Both the position numbers and the translations under genes were made by a program. The notes under the pieces were generated by a model that saw only the letters and a list, made by a program, of their open reading frames with translations, was not told the DNA's origin and made no database searches. This document shows, one piece after another, positions 1 to 6,860 of a stretch of DNA of 64,000 nt. Source of the DNA: an uncultured Lachnospiraceae bacterium (GTDB lineage: Bacteria > Bacillota > Clostridia > Lachnospirales > Lachnospiraceae); assembly GCA_900315735.1 (NCBI GenBank), contig ONAD01000001.1, forward strand, positions 124,001 through 188,000, given 5' to 3'. Each line of letters starts with the position of its first letter. Within the stretch, counting starts at the first letter, position 1.

Positions 1-171
1 CTGTATGAATATATTTTAGAACAGCATAAACAGTATCTTGGCAGGAAAATTAATATTGATGTAGATATTCACAATATTATCGCAACGAACCGGATGCTGG
101 TGGAAGGCGTGGCAGATTTATTCCAGAAGGCACGACAGAAGGAACGGTTGTCGCTTCTTGTCGAAATTTGA
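1..171 (+). CDS. C-terminal fragment of an unrecognised protein
   Basis: An open frame enters from the left edge and ends at a TGA at 169-171, giving the last 56 residues of a protein whose start lies outside the window. The fragment is mixed charged and hydrophobic and probably helical (it contains NRMLVEGVADLFQKAR). I do not recognise the family. No hairpin follows before the Spo0E-like gene, whose start is about 100 bases downstream, so the two may or may not be co-transcribed. It is called coding because the frame is open to the edge and its composition matches the neighbouring genes. Confidence 0.6.
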   Translation: MYEYILEQHKQYLGRKINIDVDIHNIIATNRMLVEGVADLFQKARQKERLSLLVEI

Positions 172-274
172 CGAAAAAAGATGTTACATTTTGTTTGATT
201 TTTGGTAATGGGCAGAGTAAAATGTAAATACAGATGATCGGGGAGAGATGGGACACAGCATAGGAGAAATGCTT

Positions 275-451
275 ATGGATGATAGGGAAGCACTTCGCAT
301 TGCGATTGAACGTGCAAGAATCCGATTGGATGAAGCTCTCGAACGTGCGGAAAGTATGGATGAATGTTATGACCTGAGTCTGGAAGTGGACAGACTGATC
401 GAGAACTATGTATCGCTATGTGAGCAAAAAGAACTTGTACCGGTAAGATAA
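275..451 (+). CDS. Spo0E-like aspartyl-phosphate phosphatase
   Basis: Small (58 residues) two-helix protein of the Spo0E family. Members dephosphorylate Spo0A~P in the cytoplasm and so restrain entry into sporulation. The family signature, a Ser-Leu-x-x-Asp-x-Leu-Ile helix, is visible as SLEVDRLIENY near the C-terminus, preceded by a charged amphipathic helix. The ATG at 275 is preferred because AGGAG (262-266) lies 8 bases upstream; an in-frame ATG at 248 would add nine residues but has GGAG only 2 bases away. The stop TAA (449-451) lies inside the 5-bp target duplication of the following insertion sequence, so the insertion left the reading frame intact but removed the gene from its native terminator at 2661. 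Confidence 0.8.
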   Translation: MDDREALRIAIERARIRLDEALERAESMDECYDLSLEVDRLIENYVSLCEQKELVPVR

Positions 452-452
452 A

Positions 453-481
453 TGTGGACTTCCGGAACTTTTTAAACCTAA
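453..481 (+). repeat. Left terminal inverted repeat of the IS
   Basis: A 29-base sequence starting TGTGGACTTCCGGAAC. It matches the reverse complement of 2609-2636 with three substitutions and one single-base indel. The ATAAA duplication abuts it on the outside. Confidence 0.88.
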
Positions 482-514
482 CCACTTGTGTGAATAGAAA
501 AAAACTTAAAATAG

Positions 515-554
515 CCCGTATTTCTGCTGTTTTTCTTGCAGAAATATGGGTTTT
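515..554 (+). terminator. Hairpin inside the IS left end (read-through block)
   Basis: A 13-bp stem, CCCGTATTTCTGC (515-527) with GCAGAAATATGGG (538-550), with one mismatch and a 10-base loop, followed by TTTT. It lies between the IS end and the transposase. The role inferred is stopping transcription that enters from the Spo0E-like gene, a common way for insertion sequences to limit transposase expression by impinging transcription. Confidence 0.65.
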
Positions 555-564
555 GTGTTATACT
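536..564 (+). promoter_or_regulatory. Likely sigma-A promoter of the transposase
   Basis: TTGCAG (536-541) and TATACT (559-564) are separated by exactly 17 bases, with the transposase ATG 38 bases downstream. The -35 hexamer lies in the 3' arm of the hairpin at 515-550, so hairpin and promoter overlap. Confidence 0.55.
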
Positions 565-602
565 TTATTTAGGTTTGATTAATTCTAAATTAAGGAGGAC
601 AT

Positions 603-2327
603 ATGTATTACGATTTTGAGGTACCGTTGCCAGATGCTCCAGGAAAACTTGCCTATGAAAAACATGGTGATACGACCTATGTTAAGTATGAATATGACCG
701 GATTTATGATCCGGAAAAGAAGTTCACATATCCAAAGCGTGCGACTATAGGGAAACGTTCGAAGGAAAAGCCGGATATGTTCCGGCCAAACCAGAACTAT
801 CTGACTTACTTTCCGAATGCAGAGCTGCCAATCTCTGATTACCGAAGCACAAGAAGCAGTTGTCTGCGTGCCGGTGCTTTTATTGTGATGAGAAAGATCA
901 TAAAGGACTATAAACTGGAAGAAATACTGGGAATGTATTTCAAGGATCGTGATCTTGGTCTTTTTCTGGATCTTGCAGTGTATTCCATAATTACAGAAGA
1001 TAATGCAAGTCAGTATTATCCGGATTACGCTTACAATCACCCGTTGTTTACACAAAATATGAGGATATACAGCGATTCTACAGTTTCTGCTTTTCTCCAG
1101 TCAGTCACGGAAGATCAGAATGCCGGTTTTCTGAATGAATGGAACGGTTCCAGAAATCATCGCGAAAAAATATATATATCCTACGATTCCACAAACAAAA
1201 ACAGCCAGGCTGGTGATGTCGAGATCGTAGAGTATGGAAAGCCCAAGGTTGATATAGGATTTCCTGTATTTAACTACGCCGTGGGATATGATGTGAATAA
1301 CCGGGAACCCTTATTCTATGAAAAATATCCGGGTAGTATTGTAGATATATCGCAGCTCAAACTGATGCTGAATAAGGCACAGGGATATGGATATAAGAAA
1401 GTTGGTTTTATTTTGGACCGCGGATATTTCTCGAAACAGAACATCGAGCACATGGATAAATGTGGATATAGCTTTATTATCATGGTAAAGGGAATGGCGG
1501 ACCTGGTATCAGAACTGATTTTGAGTAATAAAGGCAGTTTTGAAAACAAGCGTAGCTGTGACATGGATGGATTTGGCGTTTACGGAAAAACCGTAAAAGG
1601 AAGGCTGTATGAATCAGACCGGAAGGAGCGATATTTTCATATATACCACAGTATATCGAAGGAAGCCTCTGAAAGGATCCGGTTTGAAGACCAGCTGAAG
1701 ACTATGAAAACATATATGATGGCCCATCGGGACGAGGAATTCACCTTCGGTCCTATGTATAAAAAGTACTTCTATCTGCATTATGACAAGGAAAACAAAA
1801 TCTTCCTATTGCCGGAAGAAAACACACAGGCCACAGAAAGGGAACTGGATCTGTGCGGTTATTTTGTCATCATTACATCGGACAAAATGACAGCGAAGGA
1901 AGCTCTGCATATCTATAAGAGCCGGGATATGTCGGAGAAAGCTTTTCGTGGTGACAAGACATATCTAGGAGACAAGAGTCTGCGTGTGCATTCGACTGAA
2001 TCAACATCCGCAAAGATATTTATTGAATTTGTTGCGATGATTATCAGAAATAAGATGTATACCTGTCTGTTTGATGAAATGAAGCGATTGAATAAAAAAC
2101 CGAATTATATGACGGTACCAGCCGCCATAAAAGAACTGGAAAAGATTGAACTCACAAGACAGGCCGACAATGTATATCGTCTTGATCACGCGGTAACAAA
2201 GACGCAGAAAAATATCCTGAATGCATTTGGATTGACGGACAAGAACATAGAATACCGAGCGAACTGGATCAGTGAAGAACTGAAGAAAAGTATGATGAAG
2301 GAGAAACACAAAAATGGCGAGAGGTAA
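603..2327 (+). CDS. IS1634-like DDE transposase
   Basis: 574-residue cut-and-paste transposase with an RNase H-like catalytic core. The likely catalytic triad is visible: D195 in ISYDSTN, D272 in FILDRGYF, and E445 in the IS4-superfamily Y-x2-R-x3-E-x6-K signature (YKSRDMSEKAFRGDK). Length is normal for IS1634-type enzymes and there is no frameshift. The ATG follows AAGGAGGACAT, a strong ribosome-binding site. The last 14 bases overlap the small downstream ORF, suggesting translational coupling. The protein should bind the terminal repeats at 453 and 2609. Confidence 0.92.
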   Translation: MYYDFEVPLPDAPGKLAYEKHGDTTYVKYEYDRIYDPEKKFTYPKRATIGKRSKEKPDMFRPNQNYLTYFPNAELPISDYRSTRSSCLRAGAFIVMRKIIKDYKLEEILGMYFKDRDLGLFLDLAVYSIITEDNASQYYPDYAYNHPLFTQNMRIYSDSTVSAFLQSVTEDQNAGFLNEWNGSRNHREKIYISYDSTNKNSQAGDVEIVEYGKPKVDIGFPVFNYAVGYDVNNREPLFYEKYPGSIVDISQLKLMLNKAQGYGYKKVGFILDRGYFSKQNIEHMDKCGYSFIIMVKGMADLVSELILSNKGSFENKRSCDMDGFGVYGKTVKGRLYESDRKERYFHIYHSISKEASERIRFEDQLKTMKTYMMAHRDEEFTFGPMYKKYFYLHYDKENKIFLLPEENTQATERELDLCGYFVIITSDKMTAKEALHIYKSRDMSEKAFRGDKTYLGDKSLRVHSTESTSAKIFIEFVAMIIRNKMYTCLFDEMKRLNKKPNYMTVPAAIKELEKIELTRQADNVYRLDHAVTKTQKNILNAFGLTDKNIEYRANWISEELKKSMMKEKHKNGER

Positions 2328-2559
2328 AAGAATAATCGGAATCGATGCAGTAAACCAACAGATCGAAGCTGCTGAAGCAGAAGTAATCAAGGCTAAAAAG
2401 AAGTATGATGAAGCAACTGATAAACTGAAGAGTCTATTGGACAAAAAGAAAGCACTGCAGACAGAGGAGCTGATGAATGCAGTCATGAAGAGCAGTCGCT
2501 CCTATGAGGAGATCCTTAGATACATTCAGTCGGATTCATATGAAGAGCAGGAATTATAA
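2314..2559 (+). CDS. Small coiled-coil passenger protein of the IS
   Basis: 81-residue protein that starts inside the transposase gene (14-base overlap) and ends before the IS terminator. The middle (about residues 12-55) is Ala/Glu/Lys-rich with the heptad look of a coiled coil; the N-terminus is basic (MARGKR). No catalytic motif is visible. Its overlap with the transposase and its position within the terminal repeats indicate it moves with the element. It may be a transposase accessory or regulatory subunit, but that is inference only. Confidence 0.75.
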   Translation: MARGKRIIGIDAVNQQIEAAEAEVIKAKKKYDEATDKLKSLLDKKKALQTEELMNAVMKSSRSYEEILRYIQSDSYEEQEL

Positions 2560-2568
2560 TCTATAGAA

Positions 2569-2610
2569 AGTCTCCAGTTTCAGTGGTCAGTGCTGAGACC
2601 GGAGACTTTT
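2569..2610 (+). terminator. Terminator at the right end of the IS
   Basis: Two stacked stems form one hairpin: AGTCTCC (2569-2575) with GGAGACT (2601-2607), and inside it GTTTCAG (2577-2583) with CTGAGAC (2593-2599, one G-T pair), followed by TTTT. It should end the transposase/passenger transcript before the mraZ region. Confidence 0.8.
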
Positions 2611-2636
2611 AGGTTTAAAATTTCTGGAAGTTCACA
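2609..2636 (-). repeat. Right terminal inverted repeat of the IS
   Basis: A 28-base sequence whose reverse complement starts TGTGAACTTCCAGAA and matches the left repeat at 453-481. The outer flank is ATAAA (2637-2641), identical to 448-452. Confidence 0.88.
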
Positions 2637-2660
2637 ATAAAAGTAATGAGTGAGAAGAAA

Positions 2661-2691
2661 GAAGTACATTGAAAAATGTGCTTCTTTTTTT
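2661..2691 (+). terminator. Terminator, originally of the Spo0E-like gene
   Basis: GAAGTACATT (2661-2670) pairs with AATGTGCTTC (2675-2684) around a GAAA loop, followed by a run of Ts. Before the IS inserted, this hairpin would have lain about 15 bases after the Spo0E-like stop codon. Confidence 0.8.
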
Positions 2692-2713
2692 GTGCCTTTT
2701 TCAGCGTATTATA

Positions 2714-2742
2714 TTGATTTTTTCCCAAAAGTGGGGTAATAT
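2714..2742 (+). promoter_or_regulatory. Promoter of the mraZ cell-wall/division cluster
   Basis: TTGATT (2714-2719) and TAATAT (2737-2742) are 17 bases apart, about 100 bases upstream of mraZ. An AAAGTGG box sits in the spacer and more boxes follow the -10 element, as expected for MraZ autoregulation. Confidence 0.6.
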
Positions 2743-2797
2743 ATATTCATAAGTGGAGGAAAGTGGTTGAAAATGGCACAAAGTGGTGGATAAGTTG
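2728..2797 (+). promoter_or_regulatory. MraZ operator: phased AAAGTGG boxes
   Basis: Copies of AAAGTGG or close variants start at 2728, 2750 (TAAGTGG), 2760, 2770 (AAAATGG) and 2780, with a weaker TAAGTTG at 2791. The run from 2750 to 2780 has an exact 10-base period, so the boxes lie on one face of the helix. MraZ is known to bind arrays of short GTGG/TGGG-type direct repeats ahead of its own operon, which makes this the likely autoregulatory operator. Confidence 0.75.
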
Positions 2798-2840
2798 ATA
2801 ACTTTGTGGATAAATAACAACCGGACTGAGGTGTTTGACA

Positions 2841-3272
2841 ATGTTCATGGGAGAGTACAGTCACAACATAGACGCCAAGGGCAGAATGATTGTTCCTTCC
2901 AAATTCAGAGAGCAGCTCGGTGATGAGTTTGTAGTAACGAAGGGTTTGGACGGGTGTCTTTTTGTGTACCCAAATGAAGAATGGCAGAGCATCGAAGAAA
3001 AATTCCGCAACGTACCACTTACCTCAAAAGATGCAAGAAAATTCTCCCGTTTCTTTTTTGCAGGAGCGACAACCTGTGAAGTGGACAAGCAGGGAAGAAT
3101 CCTTCTTCCGGCAGTATTAAGAGAATTTGCCGGATTAGAGAAAGAAGTCGTATCAGTCGGAGTCTTAAAGCGAATTGAAATTTGGGACAAGAACAGATGG
3201 CAGGATACCAATACTTATGATGACATGGATGAAGTCGCAGAACACATGGCAGAACTTGGCTTGAGTATCTAA
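2841..3272 (+). CDS. mraZ: MraZ transcriptional regulator
   Basis: 143-residue DNA-binding protein with two AbrB-like MraZ domains. The N-terminal [15 protein letters not shown] is diagnostic and the second copy of the motif appears as [12 protein letters not shown] around residues 75-88. The ATG at 2841 is used because GAGGTG (2828-2833) lies 7 bases upstream and family members begin this way; a TTG at 2835 adds only two residues. MraZ usually forms ring-shaped oligomers and represses its own division/cell-wall operon. The repeats just upstream (2728-2797) fit this. It is first in a run of genes reaching ftsZ. Confidence 0.97.
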   Translation: MFMGEYSHNIDAKGRMIVPSKFREQLGDEFVVTKGLDGCLFVYPNEEWQSIEEKFRNVPLTSKDARKFSRFFFAGATTCEVDKQGRILLPAVLREFAGLEKEVVSVGVLKRIEIWDKNRWQDTNTYDDMDEVAEHMAELGLSI

Positions 3273-3282
3273 AGGAGTGAAC

Positions 3283-4230
3283 ATGGAATTTAAACACACA
3301 TCGGTTCTCTTACATGAGACCATAGACAATCTGAATATTCGCCCGGACGGAATCTATGTAGACGGAACGCTCGGTGGAGCGGGACATTCTTCCGAAATTG
3401 TAAAAAGGCTGAATGAGAACGGAAGACTGATAGGAATTGACCAGGATGAAGATGCAATTGCAGCAGCCAGTGAGCGGTTAAAGGATTATTCCGATAAAGT
3501 AACCATTATCCGCAGCAATTACTGCAATATGAAAGAAGAATTGAATCGAATAGGTGTGACGAAGGTAAACGGAATCCTTCTTGATTTAGGAGTATCTTCC
3601 TTTCAGCTAGATACACCGGAACGTGGATTTACCTACCGGGAAGAAGATGCACCACTGGACATGAGAATGGACCAGCGTCAGACCTTAACAGCAAAAGATA
3701 TTGTAAATGATTACAGCGAATCAGAACTGTATCGTATCATAAGAGACTATGGGGAAGACCGGTTCGCAAAGAATATTGCAAAGCATATCGTTGCAGCCAG
3801 GGCAAAGAAACCAATTGAGACAACCGGAGAGCTGACCGCAATTATCCGGGCATCTATACCGATGAAAGTACAGAGTACCGGTGGACATCCGGCAAAGAGA
3901 ACATTTCAGGCAATCCGTATTGAACTGAACCGTGAACTGGAAGTCTTATCGGATACCTTAGATGAGATGATAGATCTTTTAGAGGAAGATGGAAGAATCT
4001 GTATCATTACCTTTCATTCCTTAGAGGACAGAATTGTAAAAAACATCTTCCGTAAAAATGAAAATCCATGTACCTGCCCGAAAGAATTTCCGGTGTGTGT
4101 ATGTGGTAAGAAACCAAAAGGAAAAGTAATTACAAGAAAACCGATTCTTCCAACAGAATTTGAAATGGAAGAGAACCCGAGAGCAAAAAGCGCAAAATTA
4201 AGAGTATTTGAACGACATATTAATGACTAG
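3283..4230 (+). CDS. rsmH: 16S rRNA m4C1402 methyltransferase RsmH
   Basis: 315-residue SAM-dependent methyltransferase that modifies C1402 in the ribosomal P-site region of 16S rRNA. The SAM-binding loop is seen as [10 protein letters not shown] near residues 25-35, and family motifs include [12 protein letters not shown] and [13 protein letters not shown]. The C-terminal Cys cluster ([13 protein letters not shown]) is typical of Firmicute members. The ATG at 3283 follows AAGGAG; a GTG at 3277 is too close to it. The gene lies 10 bases after mraZ, the usual order in this cluster. Confidence 0.97.
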   Translation: MEFKHTSVLLHETIDNLNIRPDGIYVDGTLGGAGHSSEIVKRLNENGRLIGIDQDEDAIAAASERLKDYSDKVTIIRSNYCNMKEELNRIGVTKVNGILLDLGVSSFQLDTPERGFTYREEDAPLDMRMDQRQTLTAKDIVNDYSESELYRIIRDYGEDRFAKNIAKHIVAARAKKPIETTGELTAIIRASIPMKVQSTGGHPAKRTFQAIRIELNRELEVLSDTLDEMIDLLEEDGRICIITFHSLEDRIVKNIFRKNENPCTCPKEFPVCVCGKKPKGKVITRKPILPTEFEMEENPRAKSAKLRVFERHIND

Positions 4231-4240
4231 AGAGGGGAAC

Positions 4241-4735
4241 ATGAAAATGGAGAAGAGAAGAAGAAATTATGGCACACAGACTTACATAGATGGCAACACT
4301 GTCCGTAAATTAGAAGCAGCACCGGATTACCGCAGAGAACAGGAAGAAAAGCAGCGGGAGGAAATCAGACGGCGCAACAGACGTGTGGCACAGAAGAATC
4401 AGGAGAAAGCAGCACATATGGATTTAGGCTATGTGGCATTTTTGTCCGTATCACTGCTTGTCATGTGCGTAGCGGCAGTAATGTATATCCGTCTGCAGTC
4501 CGGAATTACAACGCATTTAAAGACAATTTCTGCATTGGAAAGCCAGGTGGCAGAATTAAAGGCAGATAATGATGCAGCAGAAAAGAGAATCGAGACAGCA
4601 GTTGACCTTGCAACAATCAAGGATGTAGCAATGAACCAGCTTGGCATGGGCTATGCCGGACCGGATCAGATTATACATTATACAGTTGATAAAGAAGATT
4701 ATATGAATCAGTTTGAAGATATTCCGAATAAGTAG
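4241..4735 (+). CDS. ftsL: FtsL-like cell-division protein
   Basis: 164-residue single-pass membrane protein with a basic cytoplasmic N-terminus (about 65 residues), one transmembrane helix (about residues 66-88, GYVAFLSVSLLVMCVAAVMY) and an extracytoplasmic heptad coiled coil (about 95-130). This is the FtsL/DivIC layout; such proteins bridge DivIB and the division PBP in the divisome. Sequence similarity in the family is weak, so the call rests on topology and its position between rsmH and the PBP gene. The ATG at 4241 follows AGAGGGGAAC; an upstream ATG inside rsmH has no ribosome-binding site. Confidence 0.82.
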   Translation: MKMEKRRRNYGTQTYIDGNTVRKLEAAPDYRREQEEKQREEIRRRNRRVAQKNQEKAAHMDLGYVAFLSVSLLVMCVAAVMYIRLQSGITTHLKTISALESQVAELKADNDAAEKRIETAVDLATIKDVAMNQLGMGYAGPDQIIHYTVDKEDYMNQFEDIPNK

Positions 4736-4755
4736 GAAGCAAACGTGGTGGTAAA

Positions 4756-6792
4756 ATGGCAGGAAAGAGACGCGGCGGAAAGAAAACAGCAAAATTTAAT
4801 AAAAAAATGCAAAAGAAACTGGTAGTGCTGTTTGTTATAATAGCACTACTTTTGTTGGGTTTAATTATACGACTGATGTATATTGAACACACCAGCGGCA
4901 AGAAATATGAAAAGAAAGTATTATCCCAGCAGAAATATGACAGTACGGTAATCCCTTATCAGCGCGGAAATATTACAGACTGCAAGGGAACGATACTGGC
5001 AACCAGCGTGGATGTATACAATGTAATCTTAGACTGCAAAGTATTAAACAGTGATTCGGCAGACATTGAGCCGACCATCAATGCACTGGTAACCTGTTTC
5101 CCACAGCTGAATGAAACAGATTTGCGCAGTCTGATTACGGATAAGCCAAAGAGTCAGTATAATGTTCTGGCAAAGAAATTAAGCTATGAAGAGATTCAGG
5201 CATTTGAAGATATGCAGGCAGCGGAAAAGGAGAATGCAAATAAGAAAGATTACGGTGTGAAGCAGGAAGGCAAAATCAACGGCGTCTGGTTTGAAAAGGA
5301 ATACCAGAGAGAGTATCCATATGGTTCCCTTGCCAGTGCAGTGGTAGGATTTACCACCAGCGGCAATCTGGGCATGAATGGCGTAGAAAATTCCTATAAT
5401 AGCGTACTGAATGGCACCAATGGAAGAGAGTATGGTTATCTGAATTCCGACAGCAATTTTGAGAAGACAGTGATTAATGCCCAGAATGGAAATGATGTTA
5501 CGCTGACCATTGATGCCAATATCCAGAAAATTGTAGAGGATAAGATTGCAGCCTTTGAAGAAGAATATCGGGATGCAGCAAGAGAAGGAGCCGGAAGTAA
5601 GCATGTGGGAGTCATAGTCATGAATCCGCAGAATGGTGAAGTGCTTGCCATGGCAAATTATCCGAATTATGACAGCAGTAATCCAAGAGATTTATCTGCT
5701 TATTATACCCAGGAAGAAATCGATGCCATGGATGATAATGCAGAGCTGGACGCTTTAAACCAGTTGTGGTCCAATTTCTGTATTACTTATACTTATGAAC
5801 CGGGTTCTACCGTAAAACTATTTACTGTAGCTTGCGGACTGGATACCGGAACCTTAGACCCGAACCGTACGTTTATCTGTGATGGATATGAGACTATTTC
5901 CGGTCATGATATTCACTGTGTGAATACCAATGGACATGGACTTGAGACCGTAGAGGATGCCCTGAAGAATTCCTGTAATGATGCCCTGATGCAGATGTCT
6001 TATGATATCGGACCGGAGAATTTCTCTAAATATCAGCAGATTTTCGGCTTTGGTACCAAGACCAACATTGATTTGCCGGGAGAAGCGAGAACCGATTCCT
6101 TAATTTATACCGAAGACCAGCTTAGCACCATTAACCTGGCAACCAATTCCTTTGGACAGAACTTTAACGTTACCATGATACAGGTGGCAAGTGCCTTCTG
6201 TTCCATTATCAATGGCGGCAATTATTATCAGCCGCATGTGGTAAAGAAAATAACAGATGAAAATGGAAATGTAATACAGGAAGACAATGGAACGTTATTA
6301 AAGAAAACAGTTTCCGCATCTACCAGTGAATTATTAAAACAGTATCTTTATGCAACCGTTTCCGATGGAACCGGGAAATATGCAAAGGTGCCGGGATATT
6401 CCATGGGTGGAAAAACAGGAACAGCACAGAAGCTTCCGCGAGGACAGGGAAACTATCTGGTTTCCTTTATCGGCTTTGCACCGGTAGACAATCCACAGCT
6501 TTTGGTATATGTCGTAGTTGACGAACCAAATGCAGAAGAAGAGTTCCACAGTACCTTTGCACAGGAAATTGCAAAGGGAATTTTTGAAGAGACACTGCCT
6601 TATCTTAATATTTATCCGGATGAGGACATTGTTGTAACAGAAGAGACAGACCCGGCAGAAGCACCGGCAGACGGAACAACAGATGTTCCGGATTCTGCAC
6701 CGGAGGATTCTACCGTAGACCAGACACCGGACATTGCAGAGGAAGCAGTGCCGCAGGAGGATGGTTTACAGCCGCAGGATGTAGCACAATAG
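4756..6792 (+). CDS. Class B penicillin-binding protein (FtsI/SpoVD family)
   Basis: 678-residue transpeptidase that cross-links septal peptidoglycan. It has a basic N-terminus, one membrane anchor (about residues 24-43), a dimerisation domain, then a penicillin-binding domain with all three active-site motifs: S351-T-V-K354, S406-C-N408 and K553-T-G555. No PASTA domain follows; instead there is an acidic Pro/Asp/Glu-rich tail of about 50 residues. Position after an ftsL-like gene points to the division PBP, but with a second class B PBP directly downstream I cannot say which serves vegetative division and which spore cortex synthesis. The start at 4756 has only a weak GGTGG ribosome-binding site. 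Confidence 0.93.
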   Translation: MAGKRRGGKKTAKFNKKMQKKLVVLFVIIALLLLGLIIRLMYIEHTSGKKYEKKVLSQQKYDSTVIPYQRGNITDCKGTILATSVDVYNVILDCKVLNSDSADIEPTINALVTCFPQLNETDLRSLITDKPKSQYNVLAKKLSYEEIQAFEDMQAAEKENANKKDYGVKQEGKINGVWFEKEYQREYPYGSLASAVVGFTTSGNLGMNGVENSYNSVLNGTNGREYGYLNSDSNFEKTVINAQNGNDVTLTIDANIQKIVEDKIAAFEEEYRDAAREGAGSKHVGVIVMNPQNGEVLAMANYPNYDSSNPRDLSAYYTQEEIDAMDDNAELDALNQLWSNFCITYTYEPGSTVKLFTVACGLDTGTLDPNRTFICDGYETISGHDIHCVNTNGHGLETVEDALKNSCNDALMQMSYDIGPENFSKYQQIFGFGTKTNIDLPGEARTDSLIYTEDQLSTINLATNSFGQNFNVTMIQVASAFCSIINGGNYYQPHVVKKITDENGNVIQEDNGTLLKKTVSASTSELLKQYLYATVSDGTGKYAKVPGYSMGGKTGTAQKLPRGQGNYLVSFIGFAPVDNPQLLVYVVVDEPNAEEEFHSTFAQEIAKGIFEETLPYLNIYPDEDIVVTEETDPAEAPADGTTDVPDSAPEDSTVDQTPDIAEEAVPQEDGLQPQDVAQ

Positions 6793-6799
6793 AGAAAAC

Positions 6800-6860
6800 A
6801 ACATAACCTTGTAAAAGTTGTAATAGATTATAATAACTGCTTTTATGAGGTTATGTTTTT
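6800..6860 (+). promoter_or_regulatory. Hairpin between the two PBP genes, containing the second gene's ribosome-binding site
   Basis: AACATAACCT (6800-6809) pairs perfectly with AGGTTATGTT (6848-6857), and TAAAAG/CTTTTA can extend the stem inward. It ends in a short T run. The 3' arm holds the GAGG that serves the ATG at 6861. The hairpin could act as a partial terminator, an mRNA-stability element or a translational brake on the second PBP. Confidence 0.65.

Larger units (their letters stand above)
453..2636 (+). mobile_element. Complete IS1634-like (IS4 superfamily) insertion sequence
   Basis: The element is 2184 bp, bounded by imperfect terminal inverted repeats (453-481 and 2609-2636) that both begin TGTG-A/G-ACTTCC. 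It is flanked by a direct repeat ATAAA (448-452 and 2637-2641), a 5-bp target-site duplication. It carries an intact DDE transposase and a small coiled-coil passenger ORF, plus hairpins at both ends that can block transcription in and out. Intact ends, ORF and duplication suggest fairly recent insertion. Removing it would restore the Spo0E-like gene to a terminator at 2661-2691. The family assignment comes from the Y-x2-R-x3-E-x6-K signature. Confidence 0.9.
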
